A stretch of 64,000 nucleotides of DNA from Lihuaxuella thermophila. GTDB lineage: Bacteria > Bacillota > Bacilli > Thermoactinomycetales > Thermoactinomycetaceae. This document shows, piece by piece, positions 1 to 8,907 of the stretch. The stretch covers positions 1 through 64,000 of the forward strand of contig NZ_FOCQ01000003.1 of the NCBI RefSeq assembly GCF_900110165.1, read 5' to 3'. Made by a program: the position numbers and the translations under genes. Below the pieces are notes generated by a model that saw only the letters and a program-made list of their open reading frames with translations, was not told the DNA's origin and searched no databases. Each line of letters starts with the position of its first letter. The stretch's first letter is position 1.

Positions 1-279
<279 letters not shown>

Positions 280-434
280 TACTTTTGTCCACTTACGCGG
301 ACTTGCTCGGTTCTTCTCCGGTGAATGCAACTTGACGAACTTGACCAAGTTTGTCAATTGCTTTATTCCATATCTAATTTTCAAGGTGCGCTTGTTTTCA
401 TCAGTTTCACCGCTCAATCGCGGCGACAGATAGT

Positions 435-463
435 AATATAACACGGATCAATCACAAATGCAA
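435..463 (-). promoter_or_regulatory. SigA-type promoter reading into the 23S rRNA leader
   Basis: On the minus strand a -35 TTGCAT (463-458) and a -10 TATATT (440-435) are separated by exactly 17 bp. Transcription would start near 428, giving a leader of about 150 nt before the mature 23S end at 279. This indicates that the 23S gene is transcribed independently of a 16S gene at this locus. Confidence 0.6.
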
Positions 464-530
464 CCCCTTTTTTATAAAAAAACAAAATGAAACTTTATCC
501 CCTGATCATCTTTTTCTTCACAACTCCCGA

Positions 531-1562
531 TCACTCCTGCTGTAAATACTTCTTGTCCTTCAAAAACAGTTTCCAGAAGATGATGAAGCCGGGCAACAAG
601 ATTGCAAGCCCAATGGTAAAAACTCTAAGCAACGAATAAAAAGTGTCGATATTGGTAAATGCCTCATTCACCGTTAAATACGGATAAACGATATAGGGGA
701 GATGAGCGATTCCGTAGCCGAATGTGGCCAAGCCATACTGCAGGGCGACAAAAATCACCGCCATGCGGGCTTTCCCTCTCTTTTTTTCTTTATGTGGAAA
801 CCATAAGGCGGAATACCCGATTAAAAAACAAACAGTCGAAAGGAGAAACCACCAGCGCTGTTCCAAAATATTATCCAGAATCCAACCCGCTTCCGGTTCC
901 AGCATCAGGAGTGTAATCACGGCCACAACCAGGGTAACCGGACCGAAGATAACGGCATTTCTTCTGTATATGTCGTAGGTGGATTCATCCCCGGCTTCCC
1001 GTGCGTAATCCGCCAGAAAGAGAGAAGAGAGAAACAACTCCGAACTGAGGCCGAACAGCATGTACATATAGACGGAAGGGCTGGTCAGCCATTTGGCAAA
1101 CAACAATGTTTCCTTGCCTCCATGCACCTCGACAAACCCGCCTTCGGTCACCGGCAACGCACTGATTAACAGCACAGGTACAAAGAAGCCGGTAATTCCC
1201 GCGATCACCCGCAGCGTCTTCCGATATCCCTGAACCGAATAAGCAAAAACCATAAACGCGCTTCGTACGGCAATGAGCAATAAAATCAAACTCACCGGCA
1301 CCAACAGCACCGTACCCAGCATATACGCCGCCTTTGGAAAAAAACCGACCACAGCTACAACCAGCAAAACCAGGATGGTGTTGGTCAGTTCCCAGGTAGG
1401 GGAAAGAAACCGATTGGCCAATTTCCCGGCCTGGACATTTTTCTTTAAATAGATCATCGACCAGAAGCTGGCACCAAAATCAATGGAGCCTGCCATACTA
1501 TAGATGTACAGAAAGATCCAGACGATCAAAATCGCGATCGAAGGTTCAATGGGTGGGGCCAT
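531..1562 (-). CDS. cydB: Cytochrome bd-type quinol oxidase subunit II
   Basis: A 343-residue integral membrane protein with eight or nine hydrophobic segments. The N-terminus has the CydB pattern of a first helix followed by DFGASFW near residue 28. CydB pairs with CydA to form the bd quinol:O2 oxidoreductase of the cytoplasmic membrane, used under low oxygen. The length fits the short CydB/CioB group rather than the roughly 380-residue E. coli form. It starts 12 bp after the cydA stop, behind AAGGAGCG, so the two genes form an operon. No hairpin terminator is visible between its stop and the rRNA promoter at 435-463. Confidence 0.92.
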   Translation of the reverse strand: MAPPIEPSIAILIVWIFLYIYSMAGSIDFGASFWSMIYLKKNVQAGKLANRFLSPTWELTNTILVLLVVAVVGFFPKAAYMLGTVLLVPVSLILLLIAVRSAFMVFAYSVQGYRKTLRVIAGITGFFVPVLLISALPVTEGGFVEVHGGKETLLFAKWLTSPSVYMYMLFGLSSELFLSSLFLADYAREAGDESTYDIYRRNAVIFGPVTLVVAVITLLMLEPEAGWILDNILEQRWWFLLSTVCFLIGYSALWFPHKEKKRGKARMAVIFVALQYGLATFGYGIAHLPYIVYPYLTVNEAFTNIDTFYSLLRVFTIGLAILLPGFIIFWKLFLKDKKYLQQE

Positions 1563-1574
1563 CAGGTTCGCTCC

Positions 1575-2924
1575 TTACCGGTCCAGTGCAAATGTTTCAA
1601 GATCCTTTTGCAACGGATTCCGTTTGAAGTACGCTTTTATTACGATTGAAACCATCACACACAGCATGATATATACAAAAGTGAACAGGACAAATAAAAT
1701 CCCCAGATTCTCCGCTCTTGTTGCCGCTTCCGCCGTGGTTTGATAGCCGTAAATCGTCCACGGCTGACGGCCGCTGCAACTGAAAATCCAGCCCGTTTCG
1801 ATCCCCAACATGGAGAGGGGACCCGAAAACACCAGACACCAAAGCAGCCATTTGGGGTAACTTTGTTTATTCTTCCGGACGTATTTCCACCAATAGGCGA
1901 GGGCAGCCGCTGACAACACCAGCAGCAGCATTCCGATCCCAACCATCAGGTTAAAGAGCGTGTGGGTATAAAAAGGAGGCCATGTTTCCGGCGGAAATTC
2001 GTTAAGTCCTTTCACTTCGGTGTCAAACCGGTTCCCGGCCAAAAAACTCAGCAGGTATGGAATTTCGATTCCATATTTCACCTCATGCGTTTCCGGATCT
2101 ACATACCCCCCGACAGCCAGGGGGGCGTAGCGCTGGGTTTCGAATAATCCCTCGGCCGCGGCCAATTTTTCCGGGCTGTACTGATGTAAATTTTGCGCAG
2201 CCCCGTGTCCGGACATGGCCGTGATCAAAGACATCAGAAACGCAACCGACAAGGACAGGAACAAAGCCTTATGATGATAGGCCGTTTCCGAATCCTGTTT
2301 CCTTGCCTTCAACAGGCGGTAGGCAGCCACCGAAACAATGGCAAAAGCCCCTGTCATCAAAGCACTGACGACCACATGGTAAGCTGCGTCAAAGAAACTG
2401 GGATTAAAAAATGCCTTCCACGGATCCACATGGTAGACCGTTCCGTCCGGACGCATATCAAATCCGGCTGGCGTATTCATCCACGCATTGGCCGAAGTGA
2501 TGAGCACAGCCGAAGCGGTTGCGCCGACCGCAACCAGGAAAACGGACAGTACACGCATCGAGGGGCGCAGTCTTTCCGCGGCATACACATAGATGGAGAG
2601 GGCAAGTCCTTCCAGGAAAAAGGCAAAAATCTCGATTTGAAACGGGACGGAAATCACCTGACCAACGATCTTCATGAATCCCGGCCACAACAAGGAAAGC
2701 TGCACTCCGACAATCGTACCGCTCGGAATGGCCACTCCGAGCAAAATGGCCACCGTTTTGGTCCAGCGTTTCGCCATTACGGCATAATCGTTATCATTTT
2801 TCCACTTATGAAGCAATTCGCTGAGGAACACCATCGCCGATAACCCGATGCCCAATGTGGCAAAAATGATATGAAAAGCGAGAGAGGTTCCAAAAAAGGC
2901 TCGCGCCAATGTAACCCGATCCAC
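1575..2924 (-). CDS. cydA: Cytochrome bd-type quinol oxidase subunit I
   Basis: A 449-residue haem subunit that oxidises quinol and reduces O2 to water. Visible landmarks are His18 in the first helix (haem b595 ligand position), the EIFAFFLEG stretch carrying the two conserved proton-path glutamates, and GRQPW in the Q-loop region. The Q-loop is short, as in the Bacillus CbdA/YthA and CioA forms. Unusually, the GW-x3-E-x-GRQPW motif of classical CydA reads GWIFSCSGRQPW, with Cys where E. coli has Glu445. The start is GTG at 2924, with AGGGGAG about 11 nt upstream. It is the first gene of cydAB. Confidence 0.93.
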   Translation of the reverse strand: MDRVTLARAFFGTSLAFHIIFATLGIGLSAMVFLSELLHKWKNDNDYAVMAKRWTKTVAILLGVAIPSGTIVGVQLSLLWPGFMKIVGQVISVPFQIEIFAFFLEGLALSIYVYAAERLRPSMRVLSVFLVAVGATASAVLITSANAWMNTPAGFDMRPDGTVYHVDPWKAFFNPSFFDAAYHVVVSALMTGAFAIVSVAAYRLLKARKQDSETAYHHKALFLSLSVAFLMSLITAMSGHGAAQNLHQYSPEKLAAAEGLFETQRYAPLAVGGYVDPETHEVKYGIEIPYLLSFLAGNRFDTEVKGLNEFPPETWPPFYTHTLFNLMVGIGMLLLVLSAAALAYWWKYVRKNKQSYPKWLLWCLVFSGPLSMLGIETGWIFSCSGRQPWTIYGYQTTAEAATRAENLGILFVLFTFVYIMLCVMVSIVIKAYFKRNPLQKDLETFALDR

Positions 2925-2942
2925 AGTCGCTACACTCCCCTA

Positions 2943-2970
2943 AAAGTAAACAGGTGGAAACTATGGTCAA
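2943..2970 (-). promoter_or_regulatory. Candidate cydAB promoter
   Basis: -35 TTGACC (2970-2965), 16-bp spacer, -10 TACTTT (2948-2943), about 20 bp upstream of the cydA GTG start. The -35 is strong and the -10 weak, as expected for a regulated promoter. I saw no clear Rex palindrome (TTGTGAA...TTCACAA). Confidence 0.45.
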
Positions 2971-3010
2971 TCGTCCTGATTAGTTTGGGATAATGAAGGT
3001 AAATTTATGT

Positions 3011-3051
3011 AAAATAAAAAACCGGGTTCCTTCTTCTCGAAAGGACCCGGT
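3011..3051 (-). terminator. Rho-independent terminator of the VOC gene
   Basis: Minus-strand hairpin with arms ACCGGGTCC and GGAACCCGGT (one bulge) followed by TTTTTATTTT. It lies just after the stop of the VOC gene at 3064 and separates it from cydAB. Confidence 0.85.
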
Positions 3052-3063
3052 CGGATCGCCTCC

Positions 3064-3420
3064 TCATGAGGGAATATCGATGAGCTCGATCCATTCGCCG
3101 TCAGGACCTGAGACAAACGCATTTTTCCAACCATTTTCCAAAACCGTGAGCGGCTCAGTGATCGGTACTTCTTGTTCTTTCATTTGAAGTAATATCTGTT
3201 CAATTCTTTTGACTTCAAATGCCAAATGAAACGAAGAAGAAGCGAAGGATATGGACGGATTTTTCACTAATTCAATCCTTTGTTCTCCCAGTGTCAAGAA
3301 AGCGATCTGTTCATTTCCCAACACTTCAAGCCTCTCCAAGACAAATCCGAACCATTGTTGATAAAACCGGATCGATCGTTCCAAATCCCGCACTTCCATC
3401 CCCACATGGTACATGTTCAT
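3064..3420 (-). CDS. VOC (glyoxalase/bleomycin-resistance) family protein
   Basis: A 118-residue single-domain VOC protein. His5, Glu50, His65 and Glu112 sit in the four strand positions that hold the metal in glyoxalase I (MYHVG, RIEL, FHLAF, WIELI). It is therefore probably a metal-dependent lactoylglutathione-lyase-like enzyme, with the substrate unknown; Bacillales use bacillithiol in place of glutathione. It lies 7 bp after the QueA-like gene and ends at a terminator, so it is the last gene of that group. Confidence 0.82.
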   Translation of the reverse strand: MNMYHVGMEVRDLERSIRFYQQWFGFVLERLEVLGNEQIAFLTLGEQRIELVKNPSISFASSSFHLAFEVKRIEQILLQMKEQEVPITEPLTVLENGWKNAFVSGPDGEWIELIDIPS

Positions 3421-3427
3421 CTCCCTT

Positions 3428-4465
3428 TCACAAAATCAAATGAATATCGCCAAATTCGTGCCATAAGTAACGTTCGCGAACGGCTTCGTCATACATTCCC
3501 GACAGGATGGGAGGCGGCACAAAAGCGCTTAACAGATCGAGATGGGATGCTTCAGGTTCATGAAAGCCGGTCATCAACCCGTCGACCACTTGTAGCGGAG
3601 TCTGCTCGTGAATGCGCAAACAGGTCCGTCCCTCTTTGGCCACACAAACTCCACCGGACAGCGCTGCGCTTTCCAGGGCTCTGACTACCGTGGTCCCGAC
3701 TGCGATCACACGGCCGCCCGATTTTTTCGCCTCGTTAATGACCCGGGCCGTTTGTTCCGGGATCGAGTAGTACTCACAGTTTTTTTCCGGTTCTAGCCGA
3801 TACCGATCATCCAGCAGATCGCTCAGCCCGGTGTGCAGGGTAAGAGAAACCACTTGCACCCCTTTTTTGCGCAGCTGAATCAGAAGCTCCCAACTGAAAG
3901 CGCGCCCTGCTGACGGGATCTCCACCGAGCCGGGAACACTGGCATAGACTGTTTGGTAATAATCCAGATCCCATGGCTGATCGATGTATTCATAACGAAT
4001 AGGCTCCCCGAACTTGTAAAACTGCTCCAATAATTCGGCTCCCTGCAGGGAGAAGCGCAACCGGACCAGCGGATTTTCTGCCCGGACCACCGTCACGACG
4101 GCAAAAAGGGACGGAGAAAATTGAAAGATATCACCCGCCTTCACTCCTTCTCCCACCACCAGCGCTTCCCAACTCTGTTCATCAATCCGGCTGGCCAAGC
4201 GGATTTCCACGGACGGGTCCACCCATCTTTCTCCTCTTCGCCAACTCGCTTTTAAAACAGCCGGAAGCGTGCGACTGACATTTAACGCGATCACATCACC
4301 CGGACGCAAATATTGAGGCAAACAGTAAAATTTGGTGTGTTGCGACTCTCCCGTCCGGCGGTCGGAGATCATCAACCGGACATGGTCCCGGCGAATCCCC
4401 CTTCGCTCGGGCGGCGCCGTGGCATTCAACATTTCAGGAAGGACGAAGTCAATCGGGGCGGCCAT
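3428..4465 (-). CDS. QueA-like S-adenosylmethionine:tRNA ribosyltransferase-isomerase paralogue
   Basis: A 345-residue member of the QueA family (PF02547). QueA transfers and isomerises the ribosyl moiety of SAM onto preQ1-tRNA. The AAPIDFVLPE-LNA-APPERRGIRRD opening marks the divergent QueA-like branch, not classical QueA (which opens ...DFDYDLP..LIAQ.P...R). The conserved GTTVVRALESA and GFHEPEASHLDLL motifs are present. The ATG at 4465 is chosen because AGAGGTGG precedes it at good spacing and the family opening begins there; longer in-frame starts would run into the upstream gene. It overlaps the SDR stop by 17 nt, which suggests translational coupling. It is far from the que operon at 18966-21305, so its role in queuosine synthesis is uncertain. 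Confidence 0.82.
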   Translation of the reverse strand: MAAPIDFVLPEMLNATAPPERRGIRRDHVRLMISDRRTGESQHTKFYCLPQYLRPGDVIALNVSRTLPAVLKASWRRGERWVDPSVEIRLASRIDEQSWEALVVGEGVKAGDIFQFSPSLFAVVTVVRAENPLVRLRFSLQGAELLEQFYKFGEPIRYEYIDQPWDLDYYQTVYASVPGSVEIPSAGRAFSWELLIQLRKKGVQVVSLTLHTGLSDLLDDRYRLEPEKNCEYYSIPEQTARVINEAKKSGGRVIAVGTTVVRALESAALSGGVCVAKEGRTCLRIHEQTPLQVVDGLMTGFHEPEASHLDLLSAFVPPPILSGMYDEAVRERYLWHEFGDIHLIL

Positions 4466-5196
4466 CCTCTTCCACCTCTTCCCGTTTAAACGTTTGCGCT
4501 TGAAAACGCTGTCCATTGATGTGGGCGGACTCATCAGAGGCAAGATAAAGAAAAACATCGACAACCTCATTGGGATCTGCCAATTCATAATCACAGTCGG
4601 GTACAGCTTCCCGATGCATGTCTGTATCCATTTCTCCCGGGTCGACGGTATTCACCCTTACTCCCGTCCCGTCGACTTCATCCGCCCATGTCTGGCTTAA
4701 TCCTTCCAGAGCAAATTTGGAGATTCCGTAGGCTCCCCAGCCGGCGTAACCCACTCTCCCCGCTTCCGAGGAAACATTGATCACCGAACCAGTCCCTCGG
4801 GTCAGCATACCGGCAATCACCCTCCGGGTAACCAGGAACGGGCCGACAGTGTTCACGTTAAGTACACGGATAAAATCCTCTTCCGGGTAGTCGAGCAAAT
4901 AGGGAGACGGGCTGGGGCCGAAAACGGATGCATTATTGATCACCACATCAATCTGTCCGAATGTGGCTTCTGTCATGGCCACAAACCGTTCCACATCGCG
5001 GCGGTTGGACATATCTCCCGTCATGGCCAGCACTTCGGCGCCCTTTTGCTCCAGTTCGTTTTTCACCTGTTCCAGCCGGTCTCCCCCCCGCGCCACAATG
5101 GCCAGCTTAGCTCCGGCATCGGCAAACGCGTGTGCCAACGCTTTTACCCAGCCCTTTGGATGCTCCGGTAATCATCACCACTTTGTTTGTTAACAT
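4449..5196 (-). pseudogene. Short-chain dehydrogenase/reductase gene with a +1 frameshift near the start
   Basis: From an ATG at 5196, behind GGAGGAG, the reading frame gives MLTNKVVMITGASKGLGK, the SDR nucleotide-binding TGxxxGxG loop. The frame is then lost at a run of four A (5145-5142 on the minus strand). Removing one A restores ...GKALAHAFADAGAKLAIVAR and an intact SDR with NNAS, VSSEAG and a YGISK active site down to the stop at 4449. As written, frame one ends after 30 codons, and only a TTG at 5138 could restart the rest without the cofactor loop. It may be a real pseudogene or a one-base sequence error in the homopolymer. The substrate is unknown. Confidence 0.75.
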
Positions 5197-5424
5197 ATTC
5201 CAACTCCTCCCCATATTCAGTTGATGCGGTCACCATCTGTTTCCCTTTTCTTAAACTTTATAAACGTAAATGTTTCAAAAGTAATTAAAGTACGTTTGCC
5301 AGCGAGTTCCTCTAAACCCATCCTTCTTTTCTGATGGGTCAGGAACTGTAGTCACCCGACTTTTTCGTTAATCGAAATATATGTTATGATAAAATCGTCT
5401 CATCAAAAGAGAGGTGTCACCGGA

Positions 5425-5517
5425 TTGTTCCGTTTCGTGGCGTTGATCTTTGCCGCAGCCGTTTTCTTTGCCCGCAGACAATTATGGACCAAACCACTGA
5501 CAGGCGGTGTCAGTTGA
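5425..5517 (+). CDS. Possible 30-residue membrane peptide
   Basis: A TTG start at 5425 preceded by GAGAGGTG opens a 30-codon frame: MFRFVALIFAAAVFFARRQL, then a short polar tail ending in GGVS. A single hydrophobic helix flanked by Arg would fit a small membrane peptide. A TATGAT box lies just upstream at about 5384. The frame is too short to trust on composition alone, and I know no family for it. Confidence 0.25.
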   Translation: MFRFVALIFAAAVFFARRQLWTKPLTGGVS

Positions 5518-5548
5518 CAAAGACGATACCGGGACAGCTGTCCAATCT

Positions 5549-5580
5549 AAAAAAACCGGACCCACACGAGGGGTTCCGGC
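5549..5580 (-). terminator. Rho-independent terminator of the 2-oxoacid dehydrogenase operon
   Basis: Minus-strand hairpin GCCGGAACCC / GGGTCCGG with one bulge, followed by seven T. It begins just after the E2 stop at 5592. Confidence 0.85.
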
Positions 5581-5591
5581 CATTTCCATTT

Positions 5592-6830
5592 TTATATCAA
5601 TTCCCGCACCAATCGGCCCGGATCAGCCGTATATTTACCCAGTGTCTGGGTAAAACGGATCGCGTCGGCTCCGTCCAGGACGCGATGGTCAAAGCTGAGG
5701 GAAACATTCATCCGCCAGCCAACGGCCAGTTCTCCACTCACTACCACCGGTCTCTGTTCGATCGGGTGAATGGCGAGAATGGCGACTTCCGGCGGGTTGA
5801 TGATCGGGGTCGCCCATTTGCCTCCAAGGGCTCCCGCATTGCTGATGGTAAAGGTGCTCCCCTTCATCTGCTCGGGCGAGAGTTTTCCGAGCCGGGCCAA
5901 CTCGGTGAGCTCATTCACTTCATGTGCCAGCTGGTCGATGCTTTTTTGCTCGGCATGATGAATCACCGGAACGAGCAGGCCTTTCGGCGTATCCGTAGCC
6001 ATGCCGATGGAGACGGATGAATAAGTCCGTATTTTTTGGCTTTCCTCATCAAAATGGGCATTAAAGGATGGGTGATGCTTAAGGGTGATGGCTACCATTT
6101 TGATTAAAATCGCCATATAAGTCAGACGGGGGGCATGGGGATCGTTTTCCTGCTCTTTCAGCCGCTGTTTGCGCCATGCCACGAGCCCTGCCACATTCAG
6201 CTCATCAAAATGAGTGGCGTGGGGCTTGCGTGTGACCGAGAACAAAAGCCTGTCGGCAATGACACGACGGATTGGAGAAAGCGGCGTTTCAACGATCTCT
6301 GCCGGCCTCTCCGCCCGCGGGGCCGAAACGGTTGCCGCTCCGACCGTTTGAACCGCATCCACGGAAGGTGTCTGCCGCAGGGAGGCAAAACGGCGGACGT
6401 CCTCGTCAGTTACCCGCCCATTCGCCCCTGTTCCCTCTACTTGCGCAAGATCCACTCCGAGCTCCCGTGCCAACCGGCGTGTGGACGGAGCGGCGAGAAC
6501 GCGTTGTTTGCGCTTGCCGGTTGGAAGTTTGTCATCGGCAGATACCGGATTTTCCCGGGTCGGTTCACTCGATGCCAAGCTTGGAACGTTTTCATCGCTT
6601 CCGATGACATACAACACTTCCCCGACCGGAACGATTTCGCCTTCCTTCCATTTCAGCTCGGAAATCCGGCCCGAAGCGGGAGCAGGCAATTCAACCACAG
6701 CTTTATCTGTTTGCACTTCCAACACGGGCTGGTTCTCTTCCACTTCTTCCCCCGCGGAAACCAGCCAGCGCACGATTTCCGCTTCAGCAACTCCTTCTCC
6801 GATATCGGGCAACCTGAACGCAACAGACAT
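5592..6830 (-). CDS. 2-oxoacid dehydrogenase complex E2 (dihydrolipoamide acyltransferase)
   Basis: A 412-residue E2 with the usual order of domains: a lipoyl domain (residues 1-80, with Lys in QTDKAVVE near 43), a flexible linker, a peripheral subunit-binding domain (about 112-150, ending [10 protein letters not shown]) and a catalytic acyltransferase domain ending in [11 protein letters not shown], which holds the His and Asp of the HxxxDG active site. It passes the acyl group from E1 to CoA. No E3 (lipoamide dehydrogenase) gene is present, so E3 must come from elsewhere. The acyl specificity cannot be read from the sequence. The neighbours suggest a branched or aromatic 2-oxoacid, not necessarily pyruvate. 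Confidence 0.9.
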   Translation of the reverse strand: MSVAFRLPDIGEGVAEAEIVRWLVSAGEEVEENQPVLEVQTDKAVVELPAPASGRISELKWKEGEIVPVGEVLYVIGSDENVPSLASSEPTRENPVSADDKLPTGKRKQRVLAAPSTRRLARELGVDLAQVEGTGANGRVTDEDVRRFASLRQTPSVDAVQTVGAATVSAPRAERPAEIVETPLSPIRRVIADRLLFSVTRKPHATHFDELNVAGLVAWRKQRLKEQENDPHAPRLTYMAILIKMVAITLKHHPSFNAHFDEESQKIRTYSSVSIGMATDTPKGLLVPVIHHAEQKSIDQLAHEVNELTELARLGKLSPEQMKGSTFTISNAGALGGKWATPIINPPEVAILAIHPIEQRPVVVSGELAVGWRMNVSLSFDHRVLDGADAIRFTQTLGKYTADPGRLVRELI

Positions 6831-6849
6831 GTTTTCTCCCTCCTCCGCG

Positions 6850-7827
6850 TTAAAATGCCAAAACTTGTTGTACGGCTTCGGAAACCCTGCTCACGCTCGG
6901 ACGGAAATCATCTTCCAACGCGAACATCGGCACGGGGGCGTCATAACCGGTCACTCTCGTCACAGGCGCTTCCAGATAGAGAAACGCATGCTCATTGATC
7001 AAAGCGGTCAGCTCAGCGCCGAGTCCGGCCGTTTTCGGCGCTTCGTGTACAATGACCACACGGCCTGTTTTCTTGACGGATTGGATGATCGTTTCCTCGT
7101 CGAGCGGATAGAGGGAACGAAGGTCGATCAGATCACAGGATACGCCTTTTTTCTCCAATTCTTTGGCTGCTCCCTCGGCTACCGGAACCATGGTTCCCCA
7201 GGCGATTAAAGTGATATCTTCCCCTTCGCGCACTTTTCTCGCCTTGCCGATCGGCACTTCGTACCACCCTTCCGGCACTTCCTCTTTAATCGAACGGTAC
7301 AGCTTCATCGGTTCGAGGTAAATGACCGGATCGGGATCTTGAATGGCGGCGAGCAATAACCCTTTGGCATCCTTCGGGGTAGCGGGGGTGACCACCTTGA
7401 GCCCGGGAATATGGACAAACAGGCTTTCCGTCGAATCACAGTGAAGCTCCGGAGCGCGAATTCCTCCCCCATAAGGGGCCCGGATTACCAGAGAAGCAGG
7501 AAAGGCGCCTTGCGTGCGGGTACGCAAACGGGCGGCATGGGTGACGATCTGCTCAAACGCCGGGTAGATAAAGCCCATAAACTGAATTTCCGCCACCGGT
7601 TTAAAGCCGTTCACCGCAAGCCCGATCGAAGTCCCGATGATGCCTGCTTCGGCCAGCGGGGTATCGATCACCCGGTCATCGCCAAATTCATTCCATAACC
7701 CTTCCGTTGCACGAAACACGCCACCGTTTTTACCCACGTCTTCTCCCAGGATCAGGACGGAAGGATCCTGGTCCAGGGCCACCCGGAGCCCGTCGCAAAT
7801 GGCCTGCACCATGGTTAGTTGCTTCAT
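6850..7827 (-). CDS. 2-oxoacid dehydrogenase E1 component, beta subunit
   Basis: A 325-residue transketolase-like subunit with [14 protein letters not shown], the conserved HSLE-equivalent region (CDSTESLF) and the C-terminal transketolase fold. With E1alpha it decarboxylates a 2-oxoacid on thiamine diphosphate and reductively acylates the E2 lipoyl arm. Its start overlaps the E1alpha stop by 4 nt (ATGA), the usual coupling of the two E1 chains, and E2 follows 19 bp downstream. It is similar to both PdhB and BkdAB, so the substrate remains open. Confidence 0.9.
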   Translation of the reverse strand: MKQLTMVQAICDGLRVALDQDPSVLILGEDVGKNGGVFRATEGLWNEFGDDRVIDTPLAEAGIIGTSIGLAVNGFKPVAEIQFMGFIYPAFEQIVTHAARLRTRTQGAFPASLVIRAPYGGGIRAPELHCDSTESLFVHIPGLKVVTPATPKDAKGLLLAAIQDPDPVIYLEPMKLYRSIKEEVPEGWYEVPIGKARKVREGEDITLIAWGTMVPVAEGAAKELEKKGVSCDLIDLRSLYPLDEETIIQSVKKTGRVVIVHEAPKTAGLGAELTALINEHAFLYLEAPVTRVTGYDAPVPMFALEDDFRPSVSRVSEAVQQVLAF

Positions 7828-8900
7828 CTTCGGCCACCTCTTTTGCGCAATTGTTGCTGTTGTCTGAGTTCATTCGGGGTCAGCTTGGCATATACATGAG
7901 CAAATAAGTGTTCAGGCGGTGCCGGAACGGAAGATTCCGCCTCTTTGATCGCGCTGTCGATTTGCGCTTTGCATTCCGCTTCCCATTCCCGCTCTTCCGC
8001 ATCGCTGAGGAGTCCCTCTGCTTTTAACAAGCGGGTGTAGCGGGTGAGCGGGTCTTTGTGTTTCACCCATTCTTCCACTTCGGAAGCAGGGCGGTACCGG
8101 GTGGCGTCATCGGCGGTGGTATGGGGCCCTTTTCGATAAGTCACCGCTTCAATCAGCGTGGGCCCTTCTCCCGCCCGTGCACGCTCAATGGCCTGTTTCA
8201 TCACATCGTAAACGGCCAGCACATCGTTTCCGTCCACACGGATTCCCGGAAAGTTATAAGCTTTCGCCTTTTCCGCGACTGTGGGCGACGCCGATTGCCT
8301 GGAGAACGGCACACTGATGGCATAACCGTTATTCTGGCAGAACAAGATGGCAGGCACCCGAAAAACACCGGCAAAGTTGCACGCCTCGTGGAAGTCTCCC
8401 TCAGAGGTGGCCCCGTCGCCAAAATAAGCCACTGCCACTGAAGTTTCTTTTTTCAGCTTGGAAGCCCAGGCTGCCCCTACCGCATGGGGAATTTGCGTCG
8501 CAATGGGGACGGAGGGGGGCAGCAGGCGCACTCCTTCCGGCGGTTTACAACCTTCTACGCGCCCCATCCAGTAGAGAAAGATTTGCGACAAAGGCATCCC
8601 GGCAATCATCGCTACTCCGTGTTCGCGGTAGCTGGGAAAAATCCAGTCTTCCTTGCTGAGAGCCAAGGCGCTGCCCACCTGTGCCGCTTCCTGGCCTTCG
8701 AGTGCAGCATAGGTGCCGATTCGCCCCTGCCTTTGCAAAATGACAGACCGGCGGTCAAACATGCGGACAAAGCTCATCCAGCGATAAAAGCTGATCTTCA
8801 TTTCGGCCGACAATTGGTTCCAAACTGCGTGTCCCGCGACACTCAGCTTTCCTTCCGGCGATAAATATTGCACATACGTTGTTTCCAGTTGACCTAGCAT
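7824..8900 (-). CDS. 2-oxoacid dehydrogenase E1 component, alpha subunit
   Basis: A 358-residue ThDP-binding subunit. The ThDP/Mg motif runs from GDGATSEGDFHE to CQNNGYAIS, and RKGPHTTADDATRYR holds the phosphorylation-loop region typical of PdhA/BkdAA. The ATG at 8900 follows GGGAGGTAAG at ideal spacing and gives the normal family length; the longer frame upstream reads into the dehydrogenase gene and looks like noise. It lies 7 bp after the phenylalanine dehydrogenase, so the deaminated 2-oxoacid product may be handed to this complex. Confidence 0.9.
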   Translation of the reverse strand: MLGQLETTYVQYLSPEGKLSVAGHAVWNQLSAEMKISFYRWMSFVRMFDRRSVILQRQGRIGTYAALEGQEAAQVGSALALSKEDWIFPSYREHGVAMIAGMPLSQIFLYWMGRVEGCKPPEGVRLLPPSVPIATQIPHAVGAAWASKLKKETSVAVAYFGDGATSEGDFHEACNFAGVFRVPAILFCQNNGYAISVPFSRQSASPTVAEKAKAYNFPGIRVDGNDVLAVYDVMKQAIERARAGEGPTLIEAVTYRKGPHTTADDATRYRPASEVEEWVKHKDPLTRYTRLLKAEGLLSDAEEREWEAECKAQIDSAIKEAESSVPAPPEHLFAHVYAKLTPNELRQQQQLRKRGGRR

Positions 8901-8907
8901 CACGAAC

